Part shown: one piece after another, positions 1 through 6,381 of the stretch
How positions within the stretch are numbered: position 1 is the first letter of the stretch
Layout: the number at the start of each line of letters is the position of its first letter
Source: Planctomycetota bacterium
GTDB taxonomy: Bacteria; Planctomycetota; Phycisphaerae; WQYP01
Assembly (NCBI GenBank): GCA_021818445.1
Contig: JAKAEB010000026.1
Span: 1 to 50,244, forward strand
Reading direction: 5' to 3'
Length of the DNA: 50,244 nt
The notes under the pieces: generated by a model
The model's input: the letters and a program-made list of their open reading frames with translations, nothing else
What the model was told of the DNA's origin: nothing
Database searches by the model: none
Position numbers and translations under genes: made by a program

Positions 1-1007
1 CCGTTCGGATCTACCCCATAGCCCACAATGTCGCCTGAGGCGTTGATCGCGGTGGCCTTCGTCAATGTCCAGCCGGAGTTTGGTGAAATCAAGTTGTTGA
101 GGTCGTACATGGTGCCATTTTCGTATAGAAAGGGGTAGGAGGCGGTGCTGGACGTGACTGCAATCCCCACCACTTGGCCGGAATCGTTGATGCCTTGGGA
201 CTTGCCGTATTCGCCGCCGCCGAGGTCTTGCATTACGCCGCCGGTGGACAGGAAGGCGTGATAACCACCGCTGGCGAGGCCCGCCGTCCCCACCACTTGC
301 CCAGAGATGTTGATCGCGTAGCCGACGCTCTCGCTACCGCCCAGCGTTCCAAGGTCCTGCATCTTTCCATTGCTATAAAGGAAGGCGTGGTTGTAACCGC
401 CGGATGTGGCGGCGGCACCGGTCACTTGCCCCGAGTTATTAACGCCGCTGGCAAAGCTCGAGCCGCCGCCCAGCGTACCGAGGTCATGCATTGCACCAGC
501 GCTGTAAAGGAATGCGTTTTGGTAGCCGCTTGATGTGTATGAGTAGCCGACCACTTGGCCGGAGTTATTGATCCCGCCGCTGACGCTCGATACGCCGCCC
601 AGCGTGCCGAGGTTTTGCATGTTGCCGTCGCTGTAGAGGAATGCCTGGTAAGTGAAACTGCCTATGGATGGCTCGTATTGCGCGTACGCGGCTACCTGGC
701 CCGAGTTATTGATACCCGTCGCGTAACTCGCGCCGCCGCCCATCGTACCGAGATCTTGCATGGCACCATTACTGTAAAGAAACGCATGGTAGGTGCCAGC
801 GGAACTGGAGGCGTGCCCGACCACTTGGCCGGAATCATTTACGGCCACCGCTACGCTTGAGATTCCGCCCGGCAAAAAACCCAAGCCGGCAAGGTTATAT
901 TGCGGTGCCGCATTAGCCGTTGCTGCGTTCGCCGCGGCCGCGAACACTGCCGCTGCGGCGGCCATCAAATTATTTCGGCCAAAGCGATGAACAAAGCCAT
1001 TGAGCAT
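1..1007 (-). CDS. HAF-repeat secreted protein, partial (C-terminus outside window)
   Basis: An open minus-strand frame begins at the ATG at 1007-1005 and runs off the left edge, so only about 335 N-terminal residues are present. The start is preceded by a GGGAG box about 9 bases upstream. The protein opens with a basic, alanine-rich signal peptide (FGRNNLMAAAAAVFAAAANA), then shows about six repeats of the HAF family, each with a HAFLYSNG-type strand, a DLGTLGG turn and an INNSGQVVGY segment. It is a paralogue of the complete gene at 2498-3631, with 127 identical bases at the window edge (1-127 equals 2610-2736), so it probably also ends in a PEP-CTERM tail, though that cannot be seen. HAF proteins are predicted extracellular beta-repeat proteins of unknown function. 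It has its own promoter at 1186-1213. Confidence 0.85.
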   Translation of the reverse strand, partial: MLNGFVHRFGRNNLMAAAAAVFAAAANAATANAAPQYNLAGLGFLPGGISSVAVAVNDSGQVVGHASSSAGTYHAFLYSNGAMQDLGTMGGGASYATGINNSGQVAAYAQYEPSIGSFTYQAFLYSDGNMQNLGTLGGVSSVSGGINNSGQVVGYSYTSSGYQNAFLYSAGAMHDLGTLGGGSSFASGVNNSGQVTGAAATSGGYNHAFLYSNGKMQDLGTLGGSESVGYAINISGQVVGTAGLASGGYHAFLSTGGVMQDLGGGEYGKSQGINDSGQVVGIAVTSSTASYPFLYENGTMYDLNNLISPNSGWTLTKATAINASGDIVGYGVDPN

Positions 1008-1185
1008 GGTGTGAATCTCCCGAAAAATATGCCCGACGGGACTCACGGCCCGCGGGCCGCCATCTGCCCGCAGCCGGGACCGCCGCGCCGCCCAAAGGAA
1101 ACCGCACGCGCAAAGCGACATCCCAGCCAGCCGAATCAAAGCAAAATCGGTGCTGGCCCATGCTCTTGACTATTCCCCAGTTGCG

Positions 1186-1213
1186 AGTCTAGCTCATAAA
1201 AAATACTTTTCAA
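1186..1213 (-). promoter_or_regulatory. sigma70-like promoter of the partial HAF gene
   Basis: On the minus strand this reads TTGAAA, 16 bases, TAGACT. The same arrangement with the same 16-base spacing occurs upstream of the next two genes (2389-2416 and 3810-3837), at nearly the same distance from each ATG. That conservation is the main support. Confidence 0.6.
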
Positions 1214-1235
1214 AGATAAAATTACCATTTTTAGC

Positions 1236-1253
1236 GGGCTTGACACAAAGCCC
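1236..1253. promoter_or_regulatory. inverted repeat upstream of HAF-type promoter (copy 1)
   Basis: GGGCTT and AAGCCC arms separated by six bases, 22 bases beyond the -35 box. It lies in a block of about 50 bases that is almost identical to 2411-2463. It is a candidate regulator site. It does not look like a terminator, because no T-run follows it in the direction of the flanking genes. Confidence 0.45.
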
Positions 1254-1290
1254 AGCCAGGTAATTTGTGCTATCTGCGGATGTGCCGAGA

Positions 1291-2211
1291 TCAGCGCAGT
1301 TGGCGGCGGCGGAAAAATGCCGCTGCCGCGACACCGGCACCCAGCAGCAACCATGGTGCGGGTTCGGGCGTGGCGGTGTAAAAGGTTAAATTCGGGGCAT
1401 TACCCACCGGCGTAAAATTGACATGCAGGCCTGCGCCACCCCAGGTCTGCGAATTAAAAATCTCGATTGGGTAATAGCCGACCTCACTGAAGGTGACGGT
1501 GTCCGTTGATGAGGTGCCGCCGGCATTTTGATAGCCCACCACGGTTCCACTGCCAATTGGCCCGTTACCGCCGAGCAGTACCTCCGTTCCATCGTCATTA
1601 CCCAAGAAGGTAAAGCTGTAGCTGCTGTTCGCCTGAGACACATACGCATAGCCACTTTGATTGAAAAGCATATCGGACCAAGCGGTGTTTGCGACCGAGG
1701 TTGGCACCGTAACTCCCGCGAGAAGGTTGATTGTGCCCGGGTCGCCGTTGTTGAGAAATTCGCTGACAGTATTGCCACCCGGCGTGTAGAAATAATGGGA
1801 GGTATTGATAGCGGTGTCGACAAATTGGAACAGCGGTGTGGCGTAATAGGTCCCGGATCCGGCGTTAGCCGCGGGTGGAATCGTGACGGTGCCGTTTTGG
1901 GCCAGCGTCTCCTCGTAGGCCATGCCTTGGAGGTCGGGACTTCCGCTGTTACCAGCGCCACCATCCAAGCCCGCAGGATAGAAGTTACCCAAATTTGTGG
2001 TTGGTGAGATGGTCCAAAGCTGCGCCGAGAGACCCTGCTCGAGGCCCGTGGGAGGCGTTACGGGGCTGGAGTCCGTAAACGTGGTAGGGACCGAAGTTGG
2101 TGGCGTTACGGTATAACTGGCCATGGCATTACCGACACTTGCCGTAACCGCTGCCACCATGGCAGCAGCCAGCGCTTTGCGGCCCACGATGTGAAAGATG
2201 CTGCGAGACAT
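1291..2211 (-). CDS. PA14-like secreted protein with PEP-CTERM tail
   Basis: A 306-residue protein with a signal peptide (about residues 1-31, ending GNAMA). Its central region reads like a PA14-type beta domain: LSAQLW near the start, a GNDDGTEVLLGG segment and a GYYPIEI strand before the final beta strands. PA14 domains bind carbohydrate or sit in glycan-active proteins. The C-terminus has PEP followed by a hydrophobic helix (WLLLGAGVAAAAFF) and an RRRQLR basic end, a PEP-CTERM exosortase sorting signal; no exosortase gene is in this window. Start chosen at the ATG after a GGAG box. The first 30 codons and about 165 bases of leader are closely similar to those of the gene at 2498-3631 although the domains differ, so expression and export modules were duplicated separately from the functional domain. 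Confidence 0.8.
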   Translation of the reverse strand: MSRSIFHIVGRKALAAAMVAAVTASVGNAMASYTVTPPTSVPTTFTDSSPVTPPTGLEQGLSAQLWTISPTTNLGNFYPAGLDGGAGNSGSPDLQGMAYEETLAQNGTVTIPPAANAGSGTYYATPLFQFVDTAINTSHYFYTPGGNTVSEFLNNGDPGTINLLAGVTVPTSVANTAWSDMLFNQSGYAYVSQANSSYSFTFLGNDDGTEVLLGGNGPIGSGTVVGYQNAGGTSSTDTVTFSEVGYYPIEIFNSQTWGGAGLHVNFTPVGNAPNLTFYTATPEPAPWLLLGAGVAAAAFFRRRQLR

Positions 2212-2377
2212 GATCTTGCTCTCCTGAAAGCCGCCCGTGCGGGCTAAATGCCCGGCGGGCTACCGTTACCCGGCAGCGCGGGCGGCGGTGCCGCACCTAT
2301 AAACGCTGCGCGAGGAAATCAATTTTCAAGTCAGTCAATTTGAAGGGACAATGCTCAAACTCTCACCCCAAACTGGC
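2212..2377 (-). other. duplicated structured 5' leader (copy A)
   Basis: This leader aligns without gaps to 3632-3797, with a nearly identical core (2250-2340). On the transcribed strand the core can fold into a stem of GCTGCC and GGTAGC around a GGGTAAC loop (2259-2277), inside an outer GCCCG/CGGGC pairing (2250-2254 with 2279-2283). It resembles no riboswitch class I can assign. Position between promoter and start codon suggests a cis-acting RNA element or translational leader. Confidence 0.5.
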
Positions 2378-2388
2378 CAACATGCAAA

Positions 2389-2416
2389 AGCGTAGCTCAT
2401 AAAAAATACTTTTCAA
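2389..2416 (-). promoter_or_regulatory. sigma70-like promoter of the PA14-like gene
   Basis: Minus strand TTGAAA, 16 bases, TACGCT. The spacer is identical to that of the promoter at 1186-1213. It predicts a leader of about 170 bases before the ATG at 2211. Confidence 0.6.
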
Positions 2417-2438
2417 GGAGAAAATTACCATTTTTAGC

Positions 2439-2456
2439 GGGCTTGGCACAAAGCCC
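2439..2456. promoter_or_regulatory. inverted repeat upstream of HAF-type promoter (copy 2)
   Basis: GGGCTT and AAGCCC arms with a six-base centre, again 22 bases beyond the -35 box. It matches the copy at 1236-1253 except for one base in the centre. Confidence 0.45.
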
Positions 2457-2497
2457 AGCCGCAGACGTTGTGCGTCACTTGCCGCCAGCAGGTGTGC

Positions 2498-3631
2498 TTA
2501 ATGGCCGCCCGCTCGCCGAGGTTTTAGCAACAAGCCAACGGCACCTAAGGCAAAAAGCCCTAATGCTGCCGGCTCCGGAGCGGGTGTGAGCAAAAACGCC
2601 TCGGTCCCGCCGTTCGGATCTACCCCATAGCCCACAATGTCGCCTGAGGCGTTGATCGCGGTGGCCTTCGTCAATGTCCAGCCGGAGTTTGGTGAAATCA
2701 AGTTGTTGAGGTCGTACATGGTGCCATTTTCGTATAAAAACGCATGGTGGTCTCGGCCGGCTGTATAAGCCTCCCCCACCACCTGGCCAGTGTTGTCGAT
2801 ACCATAAGCGTAGCTGAACGAGCCGCCCAGTGTGCCAAGGTCCTGCATTTTTCCATTGCTGTATAGGAAGGCATGGTAATTATCGCCGCTGGTGAGGGCC
2901 GAATACCCAGCCACCTGGCCGGAGCTGTTTATGGCGTATGCCGAGCTACTCTGGCCGCCCAGCGTGCCAAGGTCCTGCATCGCTCCGTTGCTGTAAAGGA
3001 AGGCATGGTAACTGCCGCTGGTGAGGTTCGAATACCCAGCCACCTGGCCCGAGCTGTTTATGGCATATGCCACGCTATCGGTGCCCAGCGTCCCAAGGTC
3101 TTGCATCTTTCCATTGCTATAAAGGAAGGCGTGGTAAACGAAGGTGGAACTAGCGGAAATATCTGTATAACCTGCCACTTGGCCCAGCTTATTGATGGCG
3201 TAGGCCTCACTGTAGTTGCCGCCCAGTGTGCCAAGGTCCTGCATCGCTCCGTTGCTGTAAAGGAAGGCATGGTATTGAGCGTCGCCGGTGAGGTCAGAAT
3301 ACCCAGCCACTTGGCCCGAGCTGTTTATGGCATATGCCACGCTATATTTGCCGCCGAGCGTACCAAGGTCCTGCATCGCTCCGTTGCTGTAAAGGAAGGC
3401 GCGATAGTAACCGGCCGAATTATAAGCGTAGCCAGCTACTTGGCCGCTGTTGTTGAGGGCGGTGGCGTAGCTCCCGCTCCCATTCGGCAAGAAACCCAAG
3501 CCGGTCAGGTTGTACTGCGGTGCCGCATTGGCCGACGCTGCGTTCGTCGCCGCAATCAAGCCGGTCGCGGTAGCTATTACCGCGGGTGCCACCATTTTGC
3601 GCCCAAGGGTGCGAAAGATGCTTTGAGACAT
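2498..3631 (-). CDS. HAF-repeat secreted protein with PEP-CTERM tail
   Basis: A complete 377-residue protein. Residues 1-37 form a signal peptide ending SANA. About seven HAF repeats follow, each about 40 residues, built from YHAFLYSNGAMQDLGTLGG-like and AINSSGQVAGYS-like segments. The C-terminus is PAPEPAALGLFALGAVGLLL followed by KPRRAGGH: a PEP-CTERM signal for exosortase processing and cell-surface retention. HAF-family proteins are predicted extracellular repeat proteins without a demonstrated activity. Start at 3631 follows a GGAG box (CTCTCC on the plus strand side). The last repeats are nearly identical to those of the partial gene at 1-1007, showing recent duplication or gene conversion. 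Base-level repeats make long spurious antisense frames here. Confidence 0.85.
   Translation of the reverse strand: MSQSIFRTLGRKMVAPAVIATATGLIAATNAASANAAPQYNLTGLGFLPNGSGSYATALNNSGQVAGYAYNSAGYYRAFLYSNGAMQDLGTLGGKYSVAYAINSSGQVAGYSDLTGDAQYHAFLYSNGAMQDLGTLGGNYSEAYAINKLGQVAGYTDISASSTFVYHAFLYSNGKMQDLGTLGTDSVAYAINSSGQVAGYSNLTSGSYHAFLYSNGAMQDLGTLGGQSSSAYAINSSGQVAGYSALTSGDNYHAFLYSNGKMQDLGTLGGSFSYAYGIDNTGQVVGEAYTAGRDHHAFLYENGTMYDLNNLISPNSGWTLTKATAINASGDIVGYGVDPNGGTEAFLLTPAPEPAALGLFALGAVGLLLKPRRAGGH
2825..3410 (-). repeat. in-frame tandem repeats of HAF gene
   Basis: Units of roughly 115-130 bases with a conserved core encoding the DLGTLGG and HAFLYSNG segments recur about five times (cores near 2835, 2965, 3095, 3235 and 3370). 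They are coding repeats, not a CRISPR array: spacers are coding too and the units are too long. Confidence 0.75.
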
Positions 3632-3797
3632 GATCTTGCTCTCCTGAAAACTACCGGCGCGAGCCAGCGGCCCGGCGGGCTACCGTTACCCGGCAGCGCG
3701 GGCGGCGGTGCCGCACCTATAAACGCTTCGCGAGGAAATCAATTTTTAAGTCAGTCAATTTGAAGGGACAATGCTCAAACTCTCACCTCAAACTGGC
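3632..3797 (-). other. duplicated structured 5' leader (copy B)
   Basis: Gap-free counterpart of 2212-2377. The same stem-loop lies at 3670-3703. Differences concentrate in the 30 bases nearest the start codon, while the hairpin core and the A/T-rich upstream half are nearly unchanged, hinting at constraint on the core, although recent duplication is the simpler explanation. Confidence 0.5.
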
Positions 3798-3809
3798 CGA
3801 CGCACGAGT

Positions 3810-3837
3810 AGTGTATCTCATCGATAATAAATTTCAA
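3810..3837 (-). promoter_or_regulatory. sigma70-like promoter of the HAF gene at 2498-3631
   Basis: Minus strand TTGAAA, 16 bases, TACACT. The spacer sequence differs from the other two copies, so the retained hexamers and spacing suggest selection. An imperfect GGCTT/AAGCC inverted repeat lies further upstream at 3869-3887. From 3888 to 4130 nothing else is recognised except the trpS ribosome site. Confidence 0.55.
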
Positions 3838-4130
3838 GAAAGTCTTTGCCACTTTACCGTTTTTAGCAGGCTTGACACCGGCAAGCCATTCACGGGTGTG
3901 AGTTCATCGGTGCAAAAATAGGGCGGCACGCAGCGGATATGTAAGATGCGTTATTTGTCACAGCGGACGATCTTTTGCACGCCGCGGAACGTGGTGGATT
4001 GGGCGTAGCGGGTTTACAGCGGACATTTTACGCTGATAATGCCGTGTTACGCGGCAAGCGTGTTTGCCCGGCCGCCCGATTGATGGAAATGAGGGCTGTC
4101 AGCAACATCGAAAAGTAAAATGAAGGATTT

Positions 4131-5207
4131 ATGACGCAGATAACCAATCGAAAGCCGAGAATCTTAACCGGCGATACTCCCACCGGGCGATTGCATTTGG
4201 GGCATTGGGTAGGCTCCATTGAAAATCGACTGGCGATGCAGGATCAATATGAGTGCTTTTTTATTATTGCCAACGCCCACGCGTTTACGACACGGGCGGA
4301 GAACCCGGAGCAGATTCGCGAAAGCGTTCTGGAAATAGCTACCGACTATCTGGCTGCCGGCATCGACCCGGAAAAGAGTACCATTTTTGTGCAATCGGAA
4401 GTTCCTGCCATTGCTGAACTAACCTTCTTCTTTTCGATGCTGGTGCCGTATAACCGTTTAATGCGCAACCCGACCCTGAAGGATGAAATACGTGACAAGG
4501 GACTCGGGGATGGATACAGCTTTGGCTTTTTGCTTTATCCCGTCGGTCAGATTGCGGACATCCTCGCATTCCGCCCGCAGCTTGTGCCGGTGGGTGAAGA
4601 CCAACTGGCCCATCTGGAATTGACGCGGGAAGTTGCCCGCAGGTTTGACCAGCTTTACTGCGGCGTAGACCCGCAAACGCCGGATGCCGATTATGTCGCC
4701 GCCGGCGGCCTGTTTCCGGTCATTGAACCCAAATTGGGACGGGTGCGGCGGTTGGTGGGCACAGGTGGTCCAGGCCCCCACGGACAATTGCTTAAGATGA
4801 GCAAATCGCTGAACAATGCCATTTATCTGGGCGATGATGCGGATAGCATCCAAAAGAAGGTGATGGGGATGTACACCGACCCGAACCGGAAAAAGGCGAC
4901 TGACCCGGGCACGGTGGAAAATAATCCACTATGGATTTTTCATGAAACATTCAATCCTGATCGCCAATGGGTGACGGAAACCGAGGACCTTTACCGCCGC
5001 GGGCTTATTGGCGATGTGCCGTGCAAGAAAAAGCTGGTGGAGGTGCTGGTTACGCTGATAGAACCGATCCGCCAGCGACGGGTGGCGTTGCAGAATGATC
5101 CGGGCCATGTGCTTAAGGTATTACAGGATGGCACGCGGCGGGCCCGGGAGGTTGCCGATGAAACCCTGCGACTGGCTAAAAAGTGCCTGCGTCAGGATTA
5201 CCTCTGA
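4131..5207 (+). CDS. trpS: tryptophanyl-tRNA synthetase
   Basis: A 358-residue class I aminoacyl-tRNA synthetase that charges tRNA-Trp with tryptophan using ATP in the cytoplasm. The ATP-binding HIGH motif appears as HLGH at residues 22-25, within a TGDTPTGRLHLGH context typical of TrpS. The KMSKS loop is exact at residues 222-226 (LLKMSKSLNN). The length is normal for bacterial TrpS. Start at 4131 is supported by a GAAGG ribosome site nine bases upstream. The gene stands alone between the HAF cluster and a PAP2 phosphatase. Downstream, at 5286-5302, lies a perfect 7-bp hairpin (GCGGACG/CGTCCGC) with no clear T-run, possibly a weak terminator. Confidence 0.95.
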   Translation: MTQITNRKPRILTGDTPTGRLHLGHWVGSIENRLAMQDQYECFFIIANAHAFTTRAENPEQIRESVLEIATDYLAAGIDPEKSTIFVQSEVPAIAELTFFFSMLVPYNRLMRNPTLKDEIRDKGLGDGYSFGFLLYPVGQIADILAFRPQLVPVGEDQLAHLELTREVARRFDQLYCGVDPQTPDADYVAAGGLFPVIEPKLGRVRRLVGTGGPGPHGQLLKMSKSLNNAIYLGDDADSIQKKVMGMYTDPNRKKATDPGTVENNPLWIFHETFNPDRQWVTETEDLYRRGLIGDVPCKKKLVEVLVTLIEPIRQRRVALQNDPGHVLKVLQDGTRRAREVADETLRLAKKCLRQDYL

Positions 5208-5240
5208 CCGGTGTATCGACCGTGCGGGTACGCGGTGGCG

Positions 5241-5268
5241 GGTTCAGGGTGGTGGGTTCAGGGTGGTG
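5241..5268 (+). repeat. short tandem duplication of a 14-base unit
   Basis: GGTTCAGGGTGGTG occurs twice in direct succession just after trpS. It is non-coding and probably slippage-derived. No function is suggested. Confidence 0.7.
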
Positions 5269-5285
5269 GGTGAGAGATTCCCGAT

Positions 5286-5302
5286 GCGGACGGGACGTCC
5301 GC
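5286..5302 (+). other. hairpin after trpS
   Basis: Perfect stem GCGGACG/CGTCCGC with a GGA loop. The following sequence is T-rich only 20 bases later, so intrinsic termination is uncertain. Confidence 0.35.
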
Positions 5303-5392
5303 GCCACGGGTGGTGGCGGGTTTTCATCTTGCTTTCATTTTGCGGCATTAACATAACTAGTCTTTGATTCTGTTTTGGAGTTTTTTTTACTG

Positions 5393-6115
5393 ATGTCTGA
5401 ACCAACGCCCCAGATTCCTGAAATTTATTATCAGCCAGCACCGAGGCATTTTGACCTGAAGTGGCCGCGCTGGAGCAAATTTACCTTTGCACTGGTTTTG
5501 TTTCTGGTGGCGTTGTATTTTGACCTGCCAATTGCAAAATGGCTTTTTGTCCATCCGATCCAGTTCAAGTCTGATGTGAATCTGGAATTGATCATGCTTA
5601 TGCAATGGGGCCAGTGGACATGTTCAGTTCTGGTAATCATCGCCGTGGCGATGCTGGACCGGGACGGACGCAAGAAGGCGATATCCATCGCCACCGGCTG
5701 CATCTGTTCGGTAGCCGCATGCTACCTGCTCAAGGGCCTTTTCGGCCGTGCCCGGCCGTGGCTGCTGCACCAGCACATTTACGGTCTTTATGGGCCAGCG
5801 ATGGGGTTTCATTCTGCAGCGTATCAATCATTTCCCAGTGCCCATACCAGCGGGGCATTTGCCCTGGCGGCAGGGTTGGCATGGTTTTACCCCAATGGCC
5901 GTGCGCTGTTTTATTTTCTTGCGGGCGATGTGGCGGTGCAGCGGGTGCTTCGCCATGCGCACTATCCATCGGATGTGGTGGCCGGGGCGGTTTTGGCCAC
6001 GGTCATTGTGCGTACGGTGCTCTGGACGGGTCTGCCGGGGCGAATGATGTCCAAATTTCCTATGGCATGGCAGAAGTGGATATTTACTCCAAACGCCGAA
6101 CACGCAACCGAATAG
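5393..6115 (+). CDS. PAP2-family membrane phosphatase
   Basis: A 240-residue integral membrane protein of the PAP2 (type 2 phosphatidic acid phosphatase) superfamily, which removes phosphate from lipids such as phosphatidic acid, phosphatidylglycerol phosphate or undecaprenyl pyrophosphate. All three signature motifs are visible: K-x6-RP as KGLFGRARP (about residue 113), PSAH in SFPSAHTSG (about 147), and R-x5-H-x3-D as RHAHYPSD near residue 187. Several hydrophobic helices separate them. I place the start at the ATG at 5393 (MSEPTPQ), with GGAG at 5377-5380; a TTG at 5375 in the same frame would add six residues. The exact lipid substrate cannot be read from sequence. Confidence 0.88.
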   Translation: MSEPTPQIPEIYYQPAPRHFDLKWPRWSKFTFALVLFLVALYFDLPIAKWLFVHPIQFKSDVNLELIMLMQWGQWTCSVLVIIAVAMLDRDGRKKAISIATGCICSVAACYLLKGLFGRARPWLLHQHIYGLYGPAMGFHSAAYQSFPSAHTSGAFALAAGLAWFYPNGRALFYFLAGDVAVQRVLRHAHYPSDVVAGAVLATVIVRTVLWTGLPGRMMSKFPMAWQKWIFTPNAEHATE

Positions 6116-6200
6116 TAACGTAAGCTGGCCGAAACATGCCGGTCGCTTATGGAAATCCGAGACCAACCGCGCCAATGGTTGGACAGGCCTGAGCCTGCGT

Positions 6201-6218
6201 GGCAAGCGAGCGCTTGCC
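6201..6218 (+). other. hairpin between PAP2 and ABC genes
   Basis: GGCAAGC/GCTTGCC stem with a GAGC loop in the 266-base gap. There is no T-run, so it is not a clear terminator. The rest of the gap shows nothing recognisable. Confidence 0.3.
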
Positions 6219-6381
6219 AGTACAAGCTGGCAACCATTTAAAATACCCCGATAATACCCATCGATGATCGAAGTGGGAATTTTTGCGAGCGCTGAATGGA
6301 ACGCGTTTTGAGGTATCATTTCGCGCAGCCCATATGATGCTCTCTGCAAGAGTTTCGACTGACGTAATGGATTGGGAATAG

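Noticed and set aside
1236..1253. The inverted repeat as a terminator of the PA14-like gene
   Set aside because: On the minus strand the hairpin is followed by an A-rich stretch, not T. Its fixed distance to the next promoter fits a regulatory site better.
2250..2340. A cyclic di-GMP (GEMM) riboswitch upstream of the PA14-like gene
   Set aside because: Only the CCGGGTAACGG-like half is reminiscent; the upstream GEMM features (GGGACGCAAAGCC-type segment and GAAA tetraloop) are missing.
2825..3410. Regular repeats suggesting a CRISPR array
   Set aside because: Units are over 100 bases, imperfect and in frame within a HAF-repeat coding sequence; there are no cas genes.
2873..3763. A 296-codon plus-strand open frame
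   Set aside because: It is antisense to the HAF gene and arises from its repeats. It has no ribosome site or recognisable domain.
5241..5268. Tandem repeat as a regulatory iteron
   Set aside because: There are only two copies of a low-complexity G/T-rich unit after trpS, with no nearby replication or regulator gene.
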